From: Collimonas sp. OK307
Lineage (GTDB): Bacteria; Pseudomonadota; Gammaproteobacteria; Burkholderiales; Burkholderiaceae_D
Direction: 5' to 3'
Assembly (NCBI RefSeq): GCF_900113705.1
Contig: NZ_FOQI01000027.1
Location: 1-34,819, forward strand
Length of the DNA: 34,819 nucleotides
Shown here: in pieces, positions 1 through 6,664 of the stretch
Numbering within the stretch: the first letter of the stretch is position 1
Layout: each line of letters starts with the position of its first letter
Position numbers and translations under genes: made by a program
The notes under the pieces: generated by a model
Told to the model about the DNA's origin: nothing
Databases searched by the model: none
What the model saw: the letters and a program-made list of their open reading frames with translations, nothing else

Positions 1-23
1 GATAACCGATAACAGGAGGAGCA

Positions 24-1796
24 ATGGCAGCAGTGATATCCGAGTCGAAAGTAGCGCCAGGCGCAGTGTCAAGCACCACGGCCGACGATACGCTCAAACG
101 CAAGAGCCGTGAAGCCGGCGTTGTGTCAGGCGGGCATCTGGTGGCGCGTGCGCTGAAGAATGAAGGCGTCGACACTATCTTTACCCTGTGCGGTGGCCAT
201 ATCATCGATATCTACGATGGTTGCATCGACGAAGGCATTCGCATCATCGACGTGCGGCATGAGCAAGTCGCGGCCCATGCTGCCGACGGTTATGCCCGCC
301 AGACCGGCAAATTGGGCGTGGTAGTGACTACCGCCGGCCCGGGTTGCACCAATGCCGTGACCGGTATCGCCACGGCGTTCCGTTCTGAAAGTCCTGTCTT
401 GCATATCGGTGGCCAGGGTGGCATCACCCAGCACATGATGGGTTCGCTGCAAGACTTGCCGCATACCGAGATGATGCGGCCGATCACCAAGTTCTCCGAA
501 GGCGTGCGTTCCACCGAACGTGTGGCCGACATGGTGTCGATGGCGATCCGGGCCTGCTTTGCCGGCGCGCCCGGCCCGGCCTACCTGGAAATCCCGCGCG
601 ATGTGCTGGACCGTGAAATCGACATCAGCAAGGCCGTGATTCCGGCTGCCGGCCAATACCGCGCTTCGGTGAAATCGCTGGGCGATGTGGCCGATATCGA
701 GAAGCTGGCCGACATCCTGGTGCAGGCAGAACGTCCGGTGGTGCTGTACGGTGGCCAGGTCTGGTCTTCGCGTGGTCACAAGGAAGCGATCGACCTGGTG
801 CGCGGCCTGGATATTCCGGCTTACTTCAACGGCGCTTCACGTGGTTTGCTGCCGCCAGGCGATCCGCACCATTTCGACCGCACGCGTCGCGAAGGTTTCG
901 ATAAAGCTGACGTGATCCTGATTGTCGGCACGCCGTTCGATTTCCGCATGGGTTATGGCAAGCGTCTGGGCCTGAATGCCAAAGTCATCCAGATCGACCA
1001 GGATTACCGTACGGTCGGCAAGAACCGCGACATTACCTTGGGTCTGGTGGGCGATCCCGGCACCATCCTGGGCGCGGTATTACAAGCGGCCAGCGGCCGT
1101 ATCAACAAGAGTGCACAAGAAAAACGGCGTGCCTGGATGAAGCAGTTGCAGCTGCAGGAAGCGATTGCGACCGAAAAGCTGATGCCGCTGTTCAAATCGA
1201 ACAGTTCGCCGATCCATCCTTACCGTGTTGCTTACGAAATCAACGAGTTCCTGAACGACGACACGATCTACATCGGCGACGGTGGCGACGTGGTGACGAT
1301 CTCGGCGCAGGCGGTACGTCCGCGCAATCCGGGCCAATGGATGGATCCTGGTGCGTTGGGTAGCCTGGGTGTCGGCACCGGCTTTGCGATTGCTGCAGGC
1401 CTGGCCAATCCGGAGAAGGAAGTGTTGTGCTACTACGGCGACGGTGCATTCAGCATGACCTCGTTCGACATGGAAACGGCGAATCGTTTCGGTGTGCCGT
1501 ATATCGCGGTGATCGGCAACAACTCGGCGATGAACCAGATCCGTTACGGGCAATTGGCGAAATACGGCGAAGAACGCGGCAACGTCGGCAACCTGCTGAG
1601 CGATATCCCTTACGGCAAGTTTGCGGAGATGCTGGGCGGGCATGGCGAAGAAGTGCGCGATCCGGCACAGATCGCCGGCGCCTTGCAGCGGGCCCGTGAA
1701 GCGGTGAAAACGACAGGTCGTTGTGCAGTGGTCAATATCTGGGTCGATCCTGCGGTGTATGCCCCGGGAACCATGGCTCAGACCATGTACAAATAA
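24..1796 (+). CDS. Thiamine-diphosphate-dependent lyase/decarboxylase (acetolactate synthase / 2-hydroxyacyl-CoA lyase type)
   Basis: A 590-residue ThDP enzyme, probably cytosolic and tetrameric. It has the usual three domains: N-terminal Pyr domain with the catalytic Glu in RHEQ (E80), a central domain, and a C-terminal PP domain with the cofactor motif GDG (472-474) closing at NN (499-500). The tail reads DPAVYAPGTMAQTMYK. AGGAGGA lies just ahead of the ATG. The two CoA-transferases downstream suggest it cleaves an acyl-CoA such as oxalyl-CoA or a 2-hydroxyacyl-CoA. It is not a close match to Oxalobacter oxalyl-CoA decarboxylase: the Tyr120-Glu121 pair of that enzyme is replaced by Leu-Gln (GSLQDLP), as in acetolactate synthase and ILVBL/HACL relatives. 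Family membership is certain; the substrate is inferred from context. Confidence 0.85.
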   Translation: MAAVISESKVAPGAVSSTTADDTLKRKSREAGVVSGGHLVARALKNEGVDTIFTLCGGHIIDIYDGCIDEGIRIIDVRHEQVAAHAADGYARQTGKLGVVVTTAGPGCTNAVTGIATAFRSESPVLHIGGQGGITQHMMGSLQDLPHTEMMRPITKFSEGVRSTERVADMVSMAIRACFAGAPGPAYLEIPRDVLDREIDISKAVIPAAGQYRASVKSLGDVADIEKLADILVQAERPVVLYGGQVWSSRGHKEAIDLVRGLDIPAYFNGASRGLLPPGDPHHFDRTRREGFDKADVILIVGTPFDFRMGYGKRLGLNAKVIQIDQDYRTVGKNRDITLGLVGDPGTILGAVLQAASGRINKSAQEKRRAWMKQLQLQEAIATEKLMPLFKSNSSPIHPYRVAYEINEFLNDDTIYIGDGGDVVTISAQAVRPRNPGQWMDPGALGSLGVGTGFAIAAGLANPEKEVLCYYGDGAFSMTSFDMETANRFGVPYIAVIGNNSAMNQIRYGQLAKYGEERGNVGNLLSDIPYGKFAEMLGGHGEEVRDPAQIAGALQRAREAVKTTGRCAVVNIWVDPAVYAPGTMAQTMYK

Positions 1797-1848
1797 GTTC
1801 TGGCTGCAAAGACAAACAGATTCGATCAAATGAAACAGGAGATTTGAA

Positions 1849-3117
1849 ATGACCAAGGAAACAAACAAGGCAAAGCCACTAGACGGCATCCGCATCATCG
1901 ACTTCACGCACGTGCAAGCCGGTCCTGCATGTACGCAATTGCTGGCATGGTTTGGCGCCGATGTAATCAAGGTTGAGCGTCCCGGTTCAGGTGATGTGAC
2001 ACGCTCGCAACTGCGCGACATCCCTGATGTCGATGCGCTGTATTTCACCATGTTGAACAGCAACAAGCGATCGCTCACGCTGGATACTAAAAAGCCGGAA
2101 GGCAAGCTGGTGCTGGAAAAGCTGATCAAGGAATCTGACGTCCTGGTTGAGAACTTTGGGCCAGGCGCACTGGATCGCATGGGCTTCTCGTGGGAACGTA
2201 TCAACGAACTCAATCCAAAGATGATCGTCGCCTCGGTAAAGGGTTTCAGCGACGGCCATCACTACGATGATTTGAAGGTCTACGAAAACGTCGCACAATG
2301 TGCCGGCGGCGCTGCCTCCACCACAGGTTTCTGGGACGGCCCGCCAACCGTCAGCGCCGCGGCGCTGGGCGATAGCAACACCGGCATGCACCTGGCGATC
2401 GGCATTCTCACGGCGCTGATCGGTCGTGACAAGAGCGGCAAGGGCCAGCGGGTTGCCGTGTCGATGCAAGATAGCGTCTTGAATCTGTGCCGCGTCAAAC
2501 TGCGCGACCAGCAACGCCTGGACCGGCTCGGTTTCCTGGAAGAGTACCCACAATATCCGCACGGCACGTTCAGCGATGTCGTACCCCGCGGCGGCAATGC
2601 CGGCGGTGGCGGCCAACCGGGCTGGGTACTCAAATGCAAGGGCTGGGAAAACGATCCGAACGCCTATATCTACTTCACCATCCAGGGCCATGCGTGGGCG
2701 CCTATCTGTAAAGCGATCGGCAAGGATGAATGGATCGAAGATCCTGCCTACAACACGCCAAAGGCGCGTCAACCGCATATCACCGAGATCTTCGATACGA
2801 TAGAAGTGTGGCTGAAGGATAAGACCAAGTTTGAAGCGGTCGATATCTTGCGCAAATTCGACATCCCTTGCGCACCGGTGCTGACCATGAAAGAACTGGC
2901 TAACGATCCGTCGCTGCGCGCCAGCGGCACCATTACCGAAGTCGATCATAAGGAACGCGGTAAATACCTGACCGTCGGCAGCCCGATCAAGTTTTCCGAT
3001 CTGACTCCGGAAATTACCGGATCGCCATTGCTGGGCGAGCATACCGATGAAGTGTTGGCGAGCCTCGGCTACAGCGCCGGACAGATTGCAGAATTACATA
3101 GTTCGCAAGCGGTCTGA
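1849..3117 (+). CDS. frc: Formyl-CoA:oxalate CoA-transferase homologue (CaiB/BaiF, class III), copy 1
   Basis: A 422-residue class III CoA-transferase, colinear with Oxalobacter formigenes Frc almost throughout. Such enzymes move CoA from formyl-CoA or succinyl-CoA to a carboxylate through an aspartyl-CoA anhydride. Visible residues are Gln23 (HVQAGP; Frc Gln17), the catalytic Asp175 ([11 protein letters not shown]; Frc Asp169) and the intact tetraglycine loop [10 protein letters not shown]. The Trp48 position of Frc is Gln54 here. The start has a good AGGAGATTTGAA ribosome site and lies 52 bp after the ThDP gene, so the two probably share a transcript. A strong terminator follows. Oxalate is the best substrate guess; another small dicarboxylate is possible. 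Confidence 0.85.
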   Translation: MTKETNKAKPLDGIRIIDFTHVQAGPACTQLLAWFGADVIKVERPGSGDVTRSQLRDIPDVDALYFTMLNSNKRSLTLDTKKPEGKLVLEKLIKESDVLVENFGPGALDRMGFSWERINELNPKMIVASVKGFSDGHHYDDLKVYENVAQCAGGAASTTGFWDGPPTVSAAALGDSNTGMHLAIGILTALIGRDKSGKGQRVAVSMQDSVLNLCRVKLRDQQRLDRLGFLEEYPQYPHGTFSDVVPRGGNAGGGGQPGWVLKCKGWENDPNAYIYFTIQGHAWAPICKAIGKDEWIEDPAYNTPKARQPHITEIFDTIEVWLKDKTKFEAVDILRKFDIPCAPVLTMKELANDPSLRASGTITEVDHKERGKYLTVGSPIKFSDLTPEITGSPLLGEHTDEVLASLGYSAGQIAELHSSQAV

Positions 3118-3168
3118 TGATCCGGGAATAGCAGTATGATTGGTGGATAATCGTCGTGTTGGCGATTG

Positions 3169-3195
3169 ACGGCGTCCGCCTCGGACGCCGTTTTT
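3169..3195 (+). terminator. Rho-independent terminator after the ThDP gene and frc copy 1
   Basis: A perfect 10-bp stem, ACGGCGTCCG (3169-3178) with CGGACGCCGT (3182-3191), has a CCT loop and runs straight into TTTTT (3191-3195). It ends the first transcript 37 bp before the PAS gene start. Confidence 0.9.
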
Positions 3196-3231
3196 ACATG
3201 CAGGCCGCTTAACCGACACAGGAGAAAGAAT

Positions 3232-3681
3232 ATGTCGTCCACACCTGATCTCAAACAGCTGGTAGAAGCAGTTGGCGATGCTATCGTGATTTCCGACGCC
3301 AAGGGCGCCATCACCTTATGGAATCCTGCAGCCGAGCGCATGTTCGGCTTTACCCGGGAAGACGCGCTGGGACGCTCGCTCGATCTGATCATCCCGGAAC
3401 GGCAACGCCAGCGGCATTGGGACGGGTACCAGAAGACCATGGATACCGGCATCACCCGCTACGGCAACGATGTGCTGCGGGTGCCAGCAGTGCACAAGGA
3501 TGGGCATACCTTGTCGATCGCGTTTACGGTGGCGTTGCTGCATACGCCGGACAACAAGGTGGCGGCTATTGTTGCTGTGATTCGCGATGAAAGCAGCCGC
3601 TTTGCCGAGGACCGCGCGTTGCGCAAGCGCCTGGCGGAACTGGAAGCCAAACTGGCCACGCAAACAGCTGAGTCCAGTTAA
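3232..3681 (+). CDS. Stand-alone PAS-domain sensor protein
   Basis: A 149-residue protein that is essentially one PAS domain (about residues 8-125, from LKQLVEAVGDAIVISD to the IRDESSR end) plus a short charged C-terminal helix (RALRKRLAELEAKL) that could form a coiled coil. It has no kinase, GGDEF or DNA-binding domain. The ATG at 3232 is chosen because CAGGAGAAAGAAT precedes it; an in-frame ATG 66 bp upstream lies in the terminator region and has no ribosome site. The sequence resembles the FixL PAS (IPERQRQRHWDGY), but the heme-ligating His of the FixL HDGY motif is Trp here, so FixL-like heme binding is unlikely. Its place between two CoA-transferase genes suggests a sensory or adaptor role for the cassette (inference). 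Confidence 0.8.
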   Translation: MSSTPDLKQLVEAVGDAIVISDAKGAITLWNPAAERMFGFTREDALGRSLDLIIPERQRQRHWDGYQKTMDTGITRYGNDVLRVPAVHKDGHTLSIAFTVALLHTPDNKVAAIVAVIRDESSRFAEDRALRKRLAELEAKLATQTAESS

Positions 3682-3701
3682 TATATCGGAGGAGTCGTAG
3701 C

Positions 3702-3719
3702 ATGGTTCCCACACTATAA
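3702..3719 (+). other. Possible five-codon leader ORF ahead of frc copy 2
   Basis: GGAGGAG (3688-3694) sits seven bases before an ATG that encodes only Met-Val-Pro-Thr-Leu and then TAA. It is followed by an AT-rich stretch and the ribosome site of the second CoA-transferase. The good Shine-Dalgarno match ahead of such a short ORF is the only evidence; it may be chance. Confidence 0.2.
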
Positions 3720-3746
3720 ATATATAAATACAAACAGGAGATTGTA

Positions 3747-4994
3747 ATGAGCAAAGCACTGGATGGCGTGCGCATTCTTGACTTCACCCATGTCCAGTCA
3801 GGGCCGACCTGCACGCAGCTACTGGCCTGGTTCGGCGCCGATGTCATCAAGGTCGAGCGCGCAGGCGAGGGTGATGCCACGCGTGGGCAATTGCGCGATA
3901 TTCCCGGGGTCGACAGCCTGTATTTCACGATGTTGAACCATAACAAACGCTCAATCACGCTGGATACCAAAAATCCCAAAGGTAAGGAAGTACTGGAAAC
4001 GCTGATCAAGGATTGCGATGTGCTGGTAGAGAATTTCGCACCGGGCGCCCTCGATCGCATGGGCTTTTCCTGGGAACGTATCCAGGAATTGAATCCACGC
4101 ATGATCGTCGCTTCCGTCAAGGGTTTCGGTCCTGGCAAATACGAGGATTGCAAGGTGTATGAGAACGTCGCCCAATGCGCGGGCGGTGCGGCGTCTACCA
4201 CCGGTTTCGACGACGGTCCGCCGATGGTGACCGGTGCCCAGATCGGCGACAGCGGCACCGGCCTGCATCTCGCGTTGGGGATCGTCAGTGCACTGTATCA
4301 GCGCCACACTTCAGGGCGTGGACAAAAAGTGCTGGCGCCGATGCAAGACGCTGTATTGAATTTGTGCCGCGTCAAGCTGCGTGACCAGCAACGCCTGGAA
4401 CGTACCGGCACCATGCACGAATATCCGCAGTACCCGGACAGCAAGTTCGGCGAGGCAGTGCCGCGTGCCGGCAATGCTTCCGGCGGCGGCCAGCCGGGCT
4501 CGATCCTGAAATGCAAGGGTTGGGAAACCGATCCCAATGCCTACATTTATTTCATCACCCAAGGTGCGGTCTGGCCAGCGGTATGCAAGGTGATAGGCGA
4601 GGAAGGCTGGGTTACCGACGAGGCCTACGCCACGCCGGCGGCGCGCCTGCTGCACCTGAAGCCGATCTTTGCCCGCATCGAACAATGGACCATGACCAAG
4701 ACCAAGTTCGAGGCCATGGATATCTTGAATCAGTACGACATTCCGTGCGGTCCGATTCTGTCGATGAAGGAAATTGCAGAGGATGCTTCGTTGCGCCAGA
4801 CAGGCACTATCGTCGAAATCGATCATCCGACACGCGGCAAGTACCTGACGGTGGGCAATCCGATCAAGATGTCCGACAGCCCGACAGTGGTCACTCGTTC
4901 GCCTTTGCTGGGAGAGCATACCGAAGAAGTGCTGGCGCAACTTGGCTACGGCAAGGACTATATTGCGGCGCTGCGCGAAGAGAAGGTGATTTGA
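3747..4994 (+). CDS. Formyl-CoA:oxalate CoA-transferase paralogue (CaiB/BaiF, class III), copy 2
   Basis: A 415-residue paralogue of the frc copy upstream, with His15-Val-Gln17 and the catalytic Asp168 ([11 protein letters not shown]). Its leader AAACAGGAGATTGTAATG nearly repeats that of copy 1, suggesting the duplication included the ribosome site. It differs at active-site positions: Gln48 where Oxalobacter Frc has Trp48, SGGG instead of GGGG in the mobile glycine loop ([10 protein letters not shown]), FDDGPP instead of FWDGPP, and one residue deleted after VKGFG. These changes suggest a different acceptor acid or donor CoA from copy 1 (inference). It is probably the first gene of a transcript that includes the AraC-type regulator. 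Confidence 0.85.
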   Translation: MSKALDGVRILDFTHVQSGPTCTQLLAWFGADVIKVERAGEGDATRGQLRDIPGVDSLYFTMLNHNKRSITLDTKNPKGKEVLETLIKDCDVLVENFAPGALDRMGFSWERIQELNPRMIVASVKGFGPGKYEDCKVYENVAQCAGGAASTTGFDDGPPMVTGAQIGDSGTGLHLALGIVSALYQRHTSGRGQKVLAPMQDAVLNLCRVKLRDQQRLERTGTMHEYPQYPDSKFGEAVPRAGNASGGGQPGSILKCKGWETDPNAYIYFITQGAVWPAVCKVIGEEGWVTDEAYATPAARLLHLKPIFARIEQWTMTKTKFEAMDILNQYDIPCGPILSMKEIAEDASLRQTGTIVEIDHPTRGKYLTVGNPIKMSDSPTVVTRSPLLGEHTEEVLAQLGYGKDYIAALREEKVI

Positions 4995-5014
4995 AACGCG
5001 ACTGGGCCGACGAC

Positions 5015-5788
5015 ATGACTGCGGGATTAAATGACGAAGCGCCTCATCCTGTCGACGGTTCAATCGTGACATCTGCCATGGATTACCCCGATGGCCACAT
5101 CGTCCCGATGCATCGGCATGCTTGCGCGCAGTTGCTGTATGCGGCCAAGGGAGTCATGACGGTGGATGCCGCAGCCGGGCGCTGGATAGTGCCGCCCGGC
5201 CGCGCTGTCTGGCTGCAGGCACATGTCGACCACCGGATTTGCATGCATGGCGAGGTTGAATTGCGCACGCTGTTGCTTGATGTCGACGCCGCCATGGCGC
5301 GGCAGCTGCCGGCACGCAGTTGCGTGTTGAATATCTCGCCGTTGCTGCGTGAGCTGATTGCTGCCGTTCATTGCAACCCGAGAGCGGACAATGGCGCCAG
5401 GCGCAACTGGCATATGCTGCAACTGTTGCTGCATGAATTGGGTTCGGTGACGGTACTGCCACTTTATTTGCCCTTGCCGCTGGCTGCACGGCTACGCAGT
5501 CTTTGCGAGCTGCTGATGGCGACTCCCGGCAAGCAGGTAACAATCGAAACCTGGGCCGGGCAGCTCGGTATCTCCACCAGTACCCTGCATCGCCTGTTTC
5601 TGAGCCAGACCGGCATGCGGTTTGGACAATGGCGGCAGCAAGCCCGGCTGTTGCTGGCCTTGGAACAGCTGGCGCGCGGCGGGAAAGTTGCCGCCGCAGC
5701 GCAAAACCAAGGCTACAGCAGCCAGAGCGCATTCAGCGCCATGTTCAGAAAACATTTCGGCAGCACACCAAGCGCTTTCTACCGCTGA
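5015..5788 (+). CDS. AraC-family transcriptional regulator with N-terminal cupin
   Basis: A 257-residue regulator. The N-terminal cupin-like sensor contains HRHACAQLLYAAKGVMTV and the C-terminal AraC domain ends with GYSSQSAFSAMFRKHFGSTPSAFYR, the second helix-turn-helix and family signature. The ATG at 5015 is given, but an in-frame TTG at 4991 overlaps the stop of the CoA-transferase (TTGA) and has AGAAGG five bases before it; that start would give 265 residues and translational coupling. It probably controls the CoA-transferase cassette in response to a small acid or CoA-linked ligand. The ligand cannot be read from the sequence. Confidence 0.8.
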   Translation: MTAGLNDEAPHPVDGSIVTSAMDYPDGHIVPMHRHACAQLLYAAKGVMTVDAAAGRWIVPPGRAVWLQAHVDHRICMHGEVELRTLLLDVDAAMARQLPARSCVLNISPLLRELIAAVHCNPRADNGARRNWHMLQLLLHELGSVTVLPLYLPLPLAARLRSLCELLMATPGKQVTIETWAGQLGISTSTLHRLFLSQTGMRFGQWRQQARLLLALEQLARGGKVAAAAQNQGYSSQSAFSAMFRKHFGSTPSAFYR

Positions 5789-5939
5789 ATTCCCGCAGCC
5801 AGGGTTCGCGCTGGAATTTTCATGCCTGCCCGCACAAATGCGCTGGCGGCCACGATGGCATCCTCGCCCACCTCCGCTTCATCCATCACCACTGCGTTCA
5901 TTCACAGTGGCAGTAATGATGGGGACCAAGGCCGACAAG

Positions 5940-6000
5940 AAGTTAACCGCATAAGTTAGCGACTGAGTTAGCAGCTAAGTTTGCAGCCAAGTTGCTTCAA
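5940..6000. repeat. Degenerate tandem repeat, 12-13 bp period
   Basis: Five imperfect units begin AAGTTA, AAGTTA, AGTTAG, AGTTTG and AGTTGC (5940-5952, 5953-5965, 5966-5977, 5978-5989, 5990-6000). They lie in the 445-bp gene-free stretch 5789-6233. The rest of that stretch holds a short GC hairpin and AT-rich sequence before gcvH. I could not place a promoter there with confidence, and I see no glycine-riboswitch core. Confidence 0.5.
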
Positions 6001-6050
6001 TTATGAGTATGCCGTCGTGAGCGGCGGCAACTCAATCAAAAACACGGATT

Positions 6051-6064
6051 GGCCCCTCGGGGCC
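6051..6064. other. Small GC-rich hairpin upstream of gcvH
   Basis: GGCCCCTCGGGGCC forms a five-pair stem with a CTCG loop. It has no T-tract on the + strand. It may be part of the gcv leader or a leftover terminator of the AraC transcript. Confidence 0.35.
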
Positions 6065-6233
6065 TGTAGTTGGGATAATCCGTAAAGAATCAATAGCTTA
6101 GCGCATTGACCACGATTTTCGGAGATGCCTGCCATGTCCGATCGTAGCGTAACGCAGTATCATGCAAGACGTTTCGGTCGTAAAATTCGAATTGGTAATT
6201 TGAATATCATGGTTTTTTATAAAGGAGATTGGC

Positions 6234-6614
6234 ATGGGTCAGGTGAAATATACCGTAGAGCATGAATGGTTACGCGTTGAGGACGACGGTCTGGTAACAG
6301 TCGGCATTACCGATTTCGCACAAGGACATCTGGGCGACCTGGTTTTTGTGCAACTGCCGGACGTCGACAGTGAAATTGCCAAGGGCGACGAAGCCGCGGT
6401 GATTGAATCGGTCAAGGCCGCGAGTGAAATCATGATGCCGGTTGCTGGCAAGGTGGTCGAAGTTAATACCACTTTGGCCGACGAACCGGGCAAGGTCAAT
6501 GAAGATCCATTAGGCGCAGGCTGGTTTTTCAAAATGAAAGTCAACGATATTGCTGAGTTGAACAGTTTGATGGATGAAGCGGCTTACGCTGCGATGATCA
6601 AAGGCCAAGCGTAA
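6234..6614 (+). CDS. gcvH: Glycine cleavage system H protein
   Basis: A 126-residue lipoyl carrier that shuttles the aminomethyl group of glycine between the P, T and L proteins. The lipoyl attachment Lys is K61 in ESVKAAS, inside the conserved stretch [15 protein letters not shown]. Length and the WFFKMK C-terminal region are typical of GcvH. The start follows AAAGGAGATTGGC. It is the first gene of the gcv operon here, with gcvP 50 bp downstream. The E3 component (lipoamide dehydrogenase) is not in this cluster. Confidence 0.97.
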   Translation: MGQVKYTVEHEWLRVEDDGLVTVGITDFAQGHLGDLVFVQLPDVDSEIAKGDEAAVIESVKAASEIMMPVAGKVVEVNTTLADEPGKVNEDPLGAGWFFKMKVNDIAELNSLMDEAAYAAMIKGQA

Positions 6615-6664
6615 GCCACAAGCTGACGCCGCCATTTACTGTTCACAATATGAAGGATGCACCC

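Noticed and set aside
1080-2213. Long minus-strand reading frame (377 codons) opposite the ThDP and frc genes
   Set aside because: It spans the gap and parts of two well-supported plus-strand genes, has no family motif, and is the kind of antisense frame that GC-rich codon usage creates.
3166-3231. Upstream in-frame ATG as start of the PAS gene
   Set aside because: It lies within the terminator region and has no ribosome site, while the ATG at 3232 has a strong one.
5789-6233. Glycine riboswitch ahead of the gcv operon
   Set aside because: I looked for the conserved glycine-aptamer segments and did not find them. Only a short GC hairpin and a degenerate repeat are seen.
6134-6265. 43-codon ORF (MSDRSVTQYHARRFG...) overlapping the gcvH start, with GGAG nine bases upstream
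   Set aside because: It runs 32 bp into gcvH in another frame, has no recognisable features and only one weak supporting signal. It could be a leader peptide but I cannot support it.
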